Assembly: GCA_023313575.1 (NCBI GenBank)
Contig: JAJTTP010000004.1
Coordinates: 558,001 to 622,000, forward strand
Length of the DNA: 64,000 nucleotides
DNA from: Eutypella sp. D-1
Taxonomy: Eukaryota; Ascomycota; Sordariomycetes; Xylariales; Diatrypaceae
Direction: 5' to 3'
The notes under the pieces were generated by a model, which was not told the DNA's origin, made no database searches, and worked only from the letters and a program-made list of their open reading frames with translations. The translations under genes were made by a program, and so were the position numbers. Below, piece by piece: positions 49,932 to 60,029 of this stretch. How positions within the stretch are numbered: position 1 is the stretch's first letter; every line of letters starts with the position of its first letter.

Positions 49932-50517
49932 CTCGATGGTAGAGCCCCTCTCTTTGATTCGGGATGAAGATGTATGAGTAATATGGCGGTGATGATCTGA
50001 CCAAGTTACGGGTTGGTGACAGTGGGAGAGTGGTCATGTTCAGCGTCTTCAGCTCGGTCTTAAGTATGTAAGCAGCGAGCATGGCCTATCTGGATGCCTG
50101 GGAATTATGTTTCATTGATTCCTTAAAAGAAAAGAGGTTATCCAGTTGCAGCCAAGTTAACCGAAGCCCTACTTAGGGACGATTTGAAGAATCCATGAAG
50201 CTGACAGCTAGCAACCATTCGATACCAAAGGCCACTACTGCCTTAGAAGGACTGCGGTGCTAGTAAAAATATATTATGGTAACCTGAGGACATGTCAAGT
50301 CTAAACTAGGACTCATGAAAGCGCTATATACATACACACTGTAGCGAGGGATCAATGAATCTGCCCTAAGGCATTTAAATACCTGAAATGGAATAGGACT
50401 TTGCTTGCTATAATACTTAACAATCAAGCATAAGACAAACCTGAGGTAGGACGATGGGCACCCCAGCAGTCCAATTCTCCAACTTTCTTGTTTTGAGGTG
50501 TTGTAGTCAGCTAGCTA
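49932..50517. other. Intergenic upstream of the 420-aa protein gene
   Basis: No gene is seen. It contains the presumed promoter of the gene starting at 49931 and the 3' UTR of the epoxide hydrolase gene. Confidence 0.5.
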
Positions 50518-51945
50518 TCACGAGGCAATCTTGGCATTGCGCACTGTTTTCCTCACGTCGTCGACCAGCAGCTCAGGCTCCTCGTACGAGGCGAAGTGCC
50601 CGCCCTTTTCGTGCCTCCTCTCGAAAACGACGGGCCCAAGGGTGCGACCCCACGAGCTCGGCAAGACAGCGACGTCCTTGGGGAAATACGACAGGCCCAG
50701 GGGAGTGCCGGTCCACCTGGGGAAATTCGTCGACTTGGGATTTGTGAGGCCGCGGCCACCCGGCTCGGCCTGCGCCGTCTCGTAGTAGATGCGGAAGCTG
50801 GCGTCGGGGCCGGCGTCGCTGAACAGGTAGATGCTGACCCAGGTGAGGACCTCGTCCTCGGTCCACGGGTAGGCGTCGGTCCAGTCGCGCAGCTTCTCGT
50901 GGATCCACGCGAGCAGGCCCACAGGGCTGTCGGCCACCCCGAATCCGGGGGTGTGCGGCCGCGTGCTCTGGATCTGCAGGTACCCGGTCCCATGCGCGCG
51001 CGTGCCCATGGACCGCTCGAGCCCCGTCTTCTCCGCCGCCGTGTAGCTGCCCGTGAGGTACTGCAGCAGCAGCAGCGGCGTCCGCAGCGACGGCTGCGCC
51101 ACGATGAAGTTCATGTGCGACGCGAGCACGTGGCTCGGGTAGAGAGACCCCATCAAGCGGGTGATGTAGAAGCCCCAGTCGCCGCCTTGGGTGACTGGTT
51201 GACCGCACATGCAATGTTAGCCTGTTTCCTTCTTGTAGTGCACGAAGACGCTCGAAGCTACCTATAAAGTGGAATGGAGTGGGATCGGGGGCAAGGGAAG
51301 GAGATGGTGTACACGCACCATACTGCTGGTAACCAAGCTGCAACATCAGCTTATGGCACACCTCGGCGTATTGCGGCGGGGCAAAGCCGGGCTTCGACGT
51401 GCGCTGCGAAAAGCCGTAGTTCGGCAACGACGGCGCGACGACGTGGAAGGACGGCTCGTCCTCCTTTGCGCCGGACGTCAAGAGCGGCAGGATCTTGATG
51501 ACCTCAAGGAAGCTGCCCGGCCCTGGTCCAATTAATTTAGCACAAGGTAGGCTAGGCAGTAGCTTGAGTCCATGATGGCCCCTGGCTAGAAAGGATTTCA
51601 TTAAGACTCACATCCGTGGCAGAACAAGAGCGGGATGCTGTCCTCCCTCTCGCTCTTCTGGTGGACGAAGTGGATCTTGAGATCCCCGTGCCCGTCGACG
51701 GCGACGGTCGTGGTGAACTGCGGTAGCTTGCTGTTCAGGTCCGCCTCGGCCCGGCGCCAGTCGTACTGGTCCCGCCAGTAGCTGACGAGGCGCTCGATGT
51801 CGGACAGCCTGGCGCCGTAGTTCGGGTCGTCGGAGAAGTCCGTCGGACCCGGGAGCGTGGCCAGTTGGAGCTTCGCCCGGAGCCGCTCGAGCGCCTTGTC
51901 CGGGACCGCGATCTTGAACGGCTCGATGGTAGAGGTTGAGCTCAT
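50518..51945 (-). CDS. Epoxide hydrolase (EPHX1-like alpha/beta hydrolase)
   Basis: This enzyme adds water to epoxides; the natural substrate is unknown. The model is complement(50518..51194, 51319..51522, 51612..51945), 404 aa. The N-terminal lid segment ([20 protein letters not shown], then [15 protein letters not shown]) is typical of microsomal-type enzymes. The oxyanion motif HGWPGS is formed across intron 1 (H110-W112). The nucleophile is D185 in TQGGDWG, next to intron 2, whose acceptor CCAG|TC lies behind a CTAAC branch site. The catalytic histidine is H379 in [12 protein letters not shown]. There is no signal peptide; a cytosolic or peripheral membrane location is likely. The gene is GC-rich compared with the neighbouring 420-aa gene. 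It is intact. Confidence 0.92.
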
Positions 51946-53485
51946 CGTGTGATACTGTTAATAAAAAAGAAAGAAAGAAAGAAAAACCAGGGATGCCGTT
52001 GCTGTTTATTTACATATCGGACACAGCGCGATATACGAGAGAAGATGTAAAAATTCGAAAAAAGAGAAGATAGAGATAAAAGAGACAAGACAGGAAAGGA
52101 AGGGCTTCACCTCGAAGGATGCCGGATCCCCCTTGGCGGGATCGAAGCCCTGGTAAGAATATGTGGGTAGCAAGGTACGCGGGAATAGCAGTTAATTGGC
52201 TCTAGAAACCCGTTAGGCGCCGTAGCTAACGCAGGGACAACCCGCATTCCCTTACAGCTTTGCTTGCAGCGCCGCTAACGTGGGATATCCCGGGGCCGCT
52301 GCGAGCATCTTTTGGACTTGGTCGCCTGCACCGGGGATACCGGAGGGTGAATCCTCATGTGCTCGGTCGGCTCTCGAGCGTTTCGGCGGCGCTACGAGGA
52401 GCCCCGTAACTTCATTTCCTACTATCTCCCTGGCCCTGGTGGGTACCTGCGTTCGAGTCGGACTTCACTTGAGCCTCCGGCTCGTGGAAAAACAGCATAT
52501 CGCGCGAGATGGGAGATCCCGTCGTCCTTAAGAGGAGTAATGGCATCCCTAAATCAGAGCTCAATTTCCTCCTGCCTAAAAACCTCACATTGGAACCTTG
52601 TTTATAAGAATTCAAAAAAAGGGGTCTCTAACCCCCCAACCCATTCAATAACATACCCCATGATAGTATCTTCAAACGAACCCTTTTCCCACATCACCAC
52701 ACCCCGTCCACCCAAACTATTCGTACATCCAGCAGCTGGTCCATGATAAGACGTACAGTACAGTAAAGTTTTAACGAGACAAGCAAGACAAGACAAGACC
52801 AGAAGAAAAAAAAAAGGGAAGAAAAAGGAAAAGAAAAAAAGAACGCTTATTTATATATATCCGACCCGATCAACCCAGAACAGAATCCATACATCATTAA
52901 TCCAAAAAAGCCCCCCCCAAACGCGACCTTCCCTCTTTTCCCTTCTTCCTTTCCTTCTTTCCATCCTTCCCCCCTTTCCTTCTTCCGCCTCCCAGCCCGC
53001 CACCTCGTCGTCAAACAAAACCTCTCTCGCTCATGATCTAGATACGAAATACTCTAGTAAGAATCCACGCGTACACATCATCATCCCCCACCCCCATCCA
53101 CTCCCTCCCTCCCTTCCTTCCTCCCATTTTTTCCCTTCACGACCCCGGTTGAAACCCTCTCTCTTTTCCGCTCTCTGTGGAGCAAAAGAATATCGACTCG
53201 ATTTCTCGTACAAACGGCGTGTCTACATCTACCATTCGCCTGCCCTGTCGAAACTTATCTAATTTTTTTAATGTTTCCGGTCACCCTGCCTGCACCCTAC
53301 ACCTTACCCAAAACAACCACACCCACCCATCTCCAACCGTAAGCTAGTTAGCCGGTAGCCATAGCGGATGTGTATATATATATAGATATATGGGCCTTCT
53401 TTCCCATAGTAAACCACGGCTCACAGCAGGCCCTGGCACAGGGCATAAGGAGTGGTAGTAGTCAAATAAATAAATAAAAGTTTGA
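51946..53485. other. Intergenic, epoxide hydrolase promoter and RGP1 3' flank
   Basis: Just right of 51946 there are GAAA repeats (51969-51986). From about 52905 to 53120 the plus strand is strongly pyrimidine-rich (purine-rich in the RGP1 transcript direction). No gene is supported; an open frame at 52357-52746 has no family likeness. Confidence 0.5.
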
Positions 53486-56272
53486 TCACACGGCGAGGCC
53501 CTCCTCGAACGCCTCGTCCCTCTCGAGCCTCTCGAGGCCGTTGCCGACGGCACCGTAAACGCGGAGGGGTACGGCGACCTCGAAGCTCTCGCACTCGAGG
53601 TTCTCAACGGCGACGAGGACGAGGCCGCCGCGCTCATCGCGCGAGATCTCTTCAAGGAGCGGGTGCGGGACCGTCGTCGGGCCTGGCGGCGGCCATCCCC
53701 CCCCTCCCCTGCTGGTTGCCATGGTGGGCGTCGCACCGCCGTTGATGGAGCCGGGTCCGCGTTTCGAGTTCGCCGCCGAGCTCGTGGAGTGGCCCGTGAC
53801 GCTGCTGGTGGTGGCCAGCGAGGCGGCGGACTCGGAGATCAGGTCGCTGTTCTCGTCGTCGTGGTCGTCTTCGCCGTTGCTGCGGCCACCGCCGTACGAG
53901 CCGCGGCGGTAGGCGGCCTCGGAGGCGGCGAGGGCGGCGGCGGACGGGACGACGAACTCGATGCGGATCTTCCACTCGAGACAGAGGCCGCTGGTGACAA
54001 ACTCGGGGGTGGCGGTGACGGGGATGGTGGGGCAGAAGACGACGCGGCGCGCGTAGAGGGCGGTCTCGCTCGAGCTCGCGTACACGCGCCGTGTGACGCG
54101 GTGGACGCTGGCCTCGCTGCGCAGCGCGAGATGCGGCTCCACGCGCTCGCTGGTCTCCAGAGCCGCGTGCACCGCGTAACACGGCACCTGCGCGCGCCCG
54201 AAGTCGATCGCCAGGCTCACCGTCTCCCCCAGCCGGTACGCTGGCCGTGCCAGCATGACCGTGCCCACACGCCGTCCGTTGCGCGCGATCTCGAATCGGT
54301 TGCTGCTCTGGCCCCCTTCCGTCAGGTTTGATCGCAGGATGGCCAGGTCTATCGCCTCCTTGGCCGTGCTCACGAGCGCCGCGCCCCCCGTGTCGTCGAA
54401 CACCGACGGCCGTCGCGAGGATGGCCCCACCGCTGTTGGACTCAGCAGTCCCGTGCCTTGTAACCGCGGCCGGTCTAGAAGCTCGTCGACGTAGACGAGA
54501 AACTCGTTGATTGATGAGGCCGGTTGCTGGTGGAGGTGCTTCTTCTTGAAGTCTTCGGCATGAGCGGCGGACGCCTTGTCAAGCGCTTGTATGTTGGCTT
54601 GGTCGCGGAGGATGATGTAGGGAGACATCAGATCGTGGCCCAGAATCTCGCCGTGGCTATTCACACTCCCGAGCACGCGGAATGGGACGTTTATAGAGCG
54701 GACTTGCTGCTCTCGCGTCCCGCCCGGCCTCTGGGTACCGATGACGAGGCTGTATGATATCTTCATAGCCTTTCCCCTGTGTGTCGGAGGCAGCCCTTTT
54801 GGTAGTTTGAATGTGTACTCGTATGTCTTGCTCTCGCCTGGGCCTAATTGTAGGTCGACGAATAAAATCGATTGAGGGGTGGAGAGCAATGGTATTGATT
54901 TGGAACTTGCGACTCCCCGCATCTCTTTGATGCTGCTCAGCTCACCGCCGCCGAGTAATTCTCCGATAGAGCTACTCAGCGCACCCCAGCCGAAGCTCTG
55001 GAGGAGTCCACTAGATCTCCTAGAGTTCTCGAGCCCAATGACACCTCCCCCCTGCCCGCCCAACACAGCCTTTCGCTTGACCGCCTCGAACGGCCCGAGG
55101 TTGATAAGTGAACCGTCGAGAGTAAAGGATCCCTGCACTTGCGCATAGCCCATCATCAAAGCCTCTGGTACTCTTGCTTGATGAATTGTAGACAAGCCGG
55201 AGCTACGCCGAAAATGCGGGGGCCTCAGACCATTTTGCAATGGGTGCGTGACGTATTCAGATGCTAGCGTCTCTGACGAATTGTTGCTCAGTGAGTAGAA
55301 TTCGCCGCTGCTCCTGGGCGTCCCGCCAGCTATGCTAGTAGTGGACAATATTCGCGCGGCAGGTGCGGTATGTTCTGCGATAGTAGGTATAGGGTCTCTC
55401 GAAATGTCCGGCATCTGTGTCTGGGTGCGGACATTGTCCCCAAGCGGCGACTTGGGAAACGTGGCGGAATTACTCGAGTGGTGATTCGAAAAAGTCTCAG
55501 GGGGGTCGGACCGAGACGGAGAATACATGGGGAATTTGAATTCAGGCATAATGCCCGACCCCGTCCTTGAATGGCCTCCAATGCCAGGCGTATTAGGGGC
55601 TGTCGAGCTCCCCGGTCGGCTGAAGGCATTTCTAGTGGGGGGGAAGGAATGATTGTTGAACACAGGAGAGCTCTCGGAGCCGAAGGGTCGTCGAGGTATG
55701 GTGGCAGAATGGAGACCACCGCTTATGCTGCCAAGGCGTGGCGAGATCTGTAAGCTAGCGGACCTACCGTGGCCACGAGACTGGCGCTGGGGTTTGGGTT
55801 GCCCCGGGCTACCGACGGTAGATTGCTCGTCGACGGTGGTATTAGAACCTATAGAGACTATAGAAAGGGATCTCTTGTGAGTATGACCGGACTGTCGTGG
55901 GGTCTGTTGTGGTGGAGGCCATTGCTGGGGAACGCTCTTAGACCGAGAACCAGCAGGCGGTACGTTTAGCGATAAAGTGGTGCGGTGACCTCTTCTGGGG
56001 GTTGGGGGAGGAGCAAGGCCATTGTTATTGGATCTTGCCCTGGAAGGATCCAATAACGGAGAGGGCTGTCTCGACCGATCGGGGTAGTGGTTGTTGTGTT
56101 GTTGCTGTTGTTGTTGTTGTTGTTGCTGCTGCTGATGGGAACTGGGGGCGATGTTCTTGAAGGTGATGTGGCATTTTATATCCTCGCCGGCGAAGACAGT
56201 TTGCTCATCCCATTTTATAAAGACTCGTATATTAGAATGGCCATCTGGCGACATGGTGTTGCGAGGACTCAT
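53486..56272 (-). CDS. RGP1: Rgp1 family protein (Ric1-Rgp1 Ypt6/Rab6 exchange factor subunit)
   Basis: With Ric1, Rgp1 activates the Golgi GTPase Ypt6/Rab6; the role is inferred from the family. It is a single open frame of 928 aa from the ATG at 56272. Another in-frame ATG at 56254 (MSPDGHSNIRVFIKW) is equally plausible. The arrestin-like start is NIRVFIKWDEQTVFAGEDIK and CHITFKNIAP. A poly-Gln run and a 300-residue Ser/Pro/Arg-rich insert follow. Family blocks are FVDLQLGPGESKTYEYTFKL, HRGKAMKISYSLVIGTQRPG, NVPFRVLG and, further on, GTVMLARPAYRLGETVSLAI and EWKIRIEFVVPS. The end is VENLECESFEVAVPLRVYGA. A short upstream open frame overlaps the start codon. No intron is apparent, unusual in this window for a protein of this length. 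Confidence 0.87.
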   Translation of the reverse strand: MSPRNTMSPDGHSNIRVFIKWDEQTVFAGEDIKCHITFKNIAPSSHQQQQQQQQQQQQHNNHYPDRSRQPSPLLDPSRARSNNNGLAPPPTPRRGHRTTLSLNVPPAGSRSKSVPQQWPPPQQTPRQSGHTHKRSLSIVSIGSNTTVDEQSTVGSPGQPKPQRQSRGHGRSASLQISPRLGSISGGLHSATIPRRPFGSESSPVFNNHSFPPTRNAFSRPGSSTAPNTPGIGGHSRTGSGIMPEFKFPMYSPSRSDPPETFSNHHSSNSATFPKSPLGDNVRTQTQMPDISRDPIPTIAEHTAPAARILSTTSIAGGTPRSSGEFYSLSNNSSETLASEYVTHPLQNGLRPPHFRRSSGLSTIHQARVPEALMMGYAQVQGSFTLDGSLINLGPFEAVKRKAVLGGQGGGVIGLENSRRSSGLLQSFGWGALSSSIGELLGGGELSSIKEMRGVASSKSIPLLSTPQSILFVDLQLGPGESKTYEYTFKLPKGLPPTHRGKAMKISYSLVIGTQRPGGTREQQVRSINVPFRVLGSVNSHGEILGHDLMSPYIILRDQANIQALDKASAAHAEDFKKKHLHQQPASSINEFLVYVDELLDRPRLQGTGLLSPTAVGPSSRRPSVFDDTGGAALVSTAKEAIDLAILRSNLTEGGQSSNRFEIARNGRRVGTVMLARPAYRLGETVSLAIDFGRAQVPCYAVHAALETSERVEPHLALRSEASVHRVTRRVYASSSETALYARRVVFCPTIPVTATPEFVTSGLCLEWKIRIEFVVPSAAALAASEAAYRRGSYGGGRSNGEDDHDDENSDLISESAASLATTSSVTGHSTSSAANSKRGPGSINGGATPTMATSRGGGGWPPPGPTTVPHPLLEEISRDERGGLVLVAVENLECESFEVAVPLRVYGAVGNGLERLERDEAFEEGLAV

Positions 56273-56367
56273 GATCCTTCTCGTCGAAAGTGACGACAAG
56301 CAGCGGCAGCGGCGGCGGCGGCGGCAGTCATGAAGTTGACGATGGCAGTATCGTCATTTTGGATCAT
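56269..56367 (-). promoter_or_regulatory. Upstream open reading frame overlapping the RGP1 start
   Basis: An ATG at 56367 opens a 32-codon frame (MIQNDDTAIVNFMTAAAAAA at the start). Its TGA (56269-56271) overlaps the main ATG at 56272 as ATGA. A second in-frame ATG lies at 56331. If in the transcript, it could lower RGP1 translation or force reinitiation at 56272 or 56254. It may also lie upstream of the true transcript start. Confidence 0.5.
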
Positions 56368-57752
56368 GTTAGACGAGGATCGTAAAGGTTCTCGTCGGCC
56401 GCGGGGGAGCATCGAATTGAGGGCAGGTTGTTGAGGTATAGCTCTTGATTGATGAATAAGATATAATGTACGATAGAGAGTCTGGCTGGAGTCACAATGA
56501 GAAAGGATGCGCGTTAAGGTTGTTGTAATGTCATGGATTTGTAAATGGGTTGGTTACAAGGTTGATGAATGATGGATGTAGTTGGTAAGTCAGTTAAGTA
56601 CGGATAACTACAAATTACCTACTTACATATCCACAGACGGATACATACATACCTATGTACTTGGCAAGCCTGGGTACATATGGTAGGTACCTAGGTATGT
56701 ACGTAGTAGCTGAGTAGCAGCTCAGCTTAATGCATCCATGTTAGTATGCGCGCACTAAGGAATTAGGGGGTAAATTCCGAGTGATGAAGTCATGTCATAA
56801 CTTGATTGGTTCAAATACAATGTTGGCTTCCGCTACCGACAGCTTCCAAGTTTCTCTGGCAGGTACGTAGCGGCTAAGCACCCCGAGTAAGGAAACCCCT
56901 TCTAACAAATAGCTATGGGTACCTATGTAGGTAGCGGGGTTGAACCCCCTGAGTACGTACCTAGGTAGCTTTCAAGCTCTACCTGAATTCAATTTACCTA
57001 AATCCAACCAAGTTGAATTCCAGCCTTCCAACAAGATTCAGATTATCATCCCGAGGTCACCATCTCTATTCCGTAATGCATACAGAATGATGGCTGCTTA
57101 TACTGCACCAAAGGTCTCTTGGATGTTATACAGTTGATTGCCACCGCAATGGCTATTCGGCACAATCTTGTCTTTGCTCTTGCAACTTCAGATAAATGGC
57201 ATTCCATAACTACGAAAAGCACAAAGCATTTTCAGCATCACCACACTATAACATGTAGTGGCCCATCATGAGGCCAACATCGCTTCAACCCAGAACCATG
57301 TGGTTCATTAATATTTCGGGCCCGTAACTATACGATGAACATTCCTCACTCTATATGACCGTTGGTTGGTACCCAATGGCGGCAGATTGGATGAGTCTGT
57401 AGAACCCCTACCTGCCTAGTTGCTCACAAAGAAACCACACTCACTTGCCATCCGGATTTCGTACTACCATGCCAACATGTTAGTCCTGCGTAAGAATTGC
57501 ATCCAACTCGCGCATTAGATCAAAGTAAATGCATCGCCTGATATTTGAAACGGTGATTCACCCATGGCCATCTGAAGGACAAAGATAGGTATGTTTTGCG
57601 CGCGGGGAGACGTCCAACAACGTATATTGCAGCCATCATGGGCCGAACATATAAACGCTTAGGTATCCCACCAGATAATTTCAATCCTCCTCTATTCTCC
57701 CTTCAAGCCACTTGTCATAATTGCCCGAAGTGTATTACCTTACGCGAAGAAC
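56368..57752. other. Intergenic between divergent RGP1 and chitinase genes
   Basis: It holds both promoters, two TACCTAGGTA palindromes (56688-56697 and 56958-56967) and the chitinase TATA box. No gene is seen. Confidence 0.5.
57650..57655 (+). promoter_or_regulatory. TATA box of the chitinase gene
   Basis: TATAAA lies 98 bp upstream of the ATG at 57753. Confidence 0.55.
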
Positions 57753-59193
57753 ATGAAGTTCCACTCCAGCTTGCTATATGGCACCTCTCTAGCTGCCCTG
57801 ACAGCCTTCACCCCAGTCGCCACTGCAGAAGGGTACCGCAATGTGATGTATCACTATGAGTGAGTATAGCCTCTACAATAGTCACAGGATAACGTGCAGT
57901 ACTGACCGATATGACAGAGGCTACACAGGACTCCCGGAGAAGACACTTCTCCAAGGTATCACCCACGTCATCTTTTCCTTCGCCAAAATGCAAAGGCTCG
58001 CTACCGGCACGTCGGACGAGGTGCACTTCAAAGGCTTCGATGGTGTCAATGGAATCCGAACAATACGCGAGAAGTTTGATAGCGGTACCAAGTTCGGTGC
58101 TGCTCTTGGAGGCTGGGATGAATCGCCGTGGTTCAACCAGACTTTTGAAAGTGGAGATCGTGCGATCTTTATTGATAGAATCATGGATTTCGTCAAGGAG
58201 TTCAACCTAGACTTCATCGACATCGACTGGGAATACCCCGGTGGCGGTGGTGTCAATTATATGAATGACACAGATGCTTCGAAAGAACGCGAGATCGAGG
58301 TCTTCCCCGTATTTCTCAAGGAGCTCCGCGAAAAGCTTCAGGGGGAAGACGGAAAGCAACTTTCCATCGCCGTCGCCGGCAAGCCTAATGACATTAAGGT
58401 CTATAAGGAGAAGAGTAAGGATATATGGGCGTCAGTCGACTTCGTCAACATCATGGCATATGACTTGATGAACCGGCGCGACACAGAGACCGCCTTCCCA
58501 TCGTCTGTCAAGGGCGCCAACGCCGCTGTTGACGCGTACCTTGGCCTCGGGTTGCCGGCCGAGAAGATCAACCTCGGGATACCGTTATACTCGAAGTTCG
58601 CGAAGCTAGCCGATGAGACCTGTCAAGGGCCGCTAGGCTGCCCGCTCGCCCCTGCCGAGAACGATGACGGGTCGGACGCCCACACCATGGACGCGGTCAC
58701 TTTCGAAAAACAAAACTTCCAGAGCACGAAGGTGACCACAGGAGCAGCAAGTGGTAGTCCTTGCGGATCCGACGGTTCCGGATGCGCAAGTGGCCTGTGC
58801 TGCTCAAAGTACGGTGCGTGTGGGAATGAGACCGAATACTGCGGATACATGTGCCAATACATGTTCGGGGACTGCAACTCCACCTGGCTCGATATGATGC
58901 CGTCCTTCCAGAGAGCTATAAAGAATGGGAAGATGGACAACGATGAGGGCGCCATGTGGTTCATCGACAGGCCTTCCGAAGGCGATGGCAAATATAATCA
59001 CTTTTGGTCCTGGGACTCGCCGGAGACCATTACAAAGAAGATCAACGATATTGTCTTCGGTCGCAAGCTCGGCGGTTCCATGGCCTGGGCTCTCGGCCAT
59101 GATACCTATGACTGGAAGCACGTGAAGGCCATTCATGATGCGCACGCCAGTGCGCCGGATAAGAGCGACCAGGACGCGACTGGTACGTCATGA
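57753..59193 (+). CDS. Secreted GH18 chitinase with an inserted CBM18 module
   Basis: This is an endo- or exo-chitinase acting outside the cell. The model is 57753..57859, 57918..59193, 460 aa. The signal peptide is MKFHSSLLYGTSLAALTAFT, ending about ATA|EGY. Intron 1 (58 nt) splits a Glu codon. The barrel motifs are in order: GYTGLPEKTLLQGITHVIFS, FGAALGGWDESPW, the catalytic DFIDIDWE (D134 to E141, E141 as acid), DFVNIMAYDLMN, INLGIPLYSKFA and, at the end, GGSMAWALGHD. Between the last two, residues 318-355 form a chitin-binding type 1 (hevein-like) module with eight cysteines (CGSDGSGCASGLCC, then YGACGNETEYCGYMC, GDC). After GTS the frame stops at TGA 59191-59193 but stays open for 54 more Thr/Ala/Gly-rich codons. 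Confidence 0.92.
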
Positions 59194-59358
59194 ACTGGCA
59201 CTGAGGTTGCTGGCGTTGCTGAAACTGGGACAGCGGCGACTAGTGCTACCGGGGGTAGCACGGCAGAAGCTGTCACGGCGGCGACCGAGTCTCCTAACAC
59301 CAGTGCGACGCTCGCTCCGGAACAGGGGGGTGGGGCAGGATGCACGAGGTCCGAGTAG
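59194..59358 (+). other. In-frame Thr/Ala-rich tail behind the chitinase TGA
   Basis: Fifty-four sense codons follow the TGA in the same frame and end at TAG 59356-59358. The composition (TGTEVAGVAETGTAATSATG at the start) is that of the glycosylated linkers that end many secreted fungal enzymes. It may be a lost or a readthrough C-terminus. Confidence 0.55.
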
Positions 59359-60029
59359 AGGGTGACGGGGACGCAATCCCGAGTTTGCCTGGGCTTCTTT
59401 TGGCCTTGGCATGAGCAAACGGGAGCCGGGGGTTCGAATTAGGGTGGTGTTAATCATGGTAGTCAGTACTACTTTAATCAGAGGGAGCGGAGGTTAGGTA
59501 ATCAATGGCAAATGTCTTTTCCCTGCTGCGTGTCTTCGGGCATGCCTCATTGAATGTCTTGTGCTAGTCAGTTTTTATTCTTTATGTTAACTCTAGCTAC
59601 CACGTTTTAGTATGTGGAGATTTGAGACACTATCTTGTCGTTGAGAGCCATGATTCTATACTCTGTTCTATGCTCGGTAGCCTCTATCCGGCAAGGCAAC
59701 AACTAACAGCACGTGGCTGATAACATAGTCTCGGAGTCTTCATCTGTGCAAGAGAAAAGCAAAACAGGAAGGAAATGGCCGGAGTAAGCGGAGGCACAAG
59801 CCGAACAGAACAGTGATCAAGAAGCAAGATCTAAAGGCAAGACACAACCTCTAGCTCTTTACAATCCAACCTCTGTCCCCCGCCCCCATGACATGTTCTA
59901 AAACGTCGAAACACCTTTTCCAATCCCTCTAACACAAAACCGTTCCGGGGTAAGAAGGTAAAAAAACGCGAAGAGGAGAGTAAACGTATATAAAAAAAAC
60001 ACCCTTCTCCCCATCCACGCGGGCGCCCC
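59359..60029. other. Intergenic between convergent genes
   Basis: It holds the 3' ends of the chitinase gene (plus) and the 652-aa protein gene (minus). Nothing else is seen. Confidence 0.5.

Noticed and set aside
50573..51601. A 342-codon minus-strand frame overlapping the epoxide hydrolase
   Set aside because: Its first part is the real exon 2 of the epoxide hydrolase; after the intron it continues in the wrong frame with Arg/Ala-rich sequence.
39290..51945. A secondary-metabolite cluster built on SDR, epoxide hydrolase and GFA-like genes
   Set aside because: No polyketide synthase, NRPS, terpene cyclase, P450 or pathway regulator is present, and HET and GH43 genes interrupt the set.
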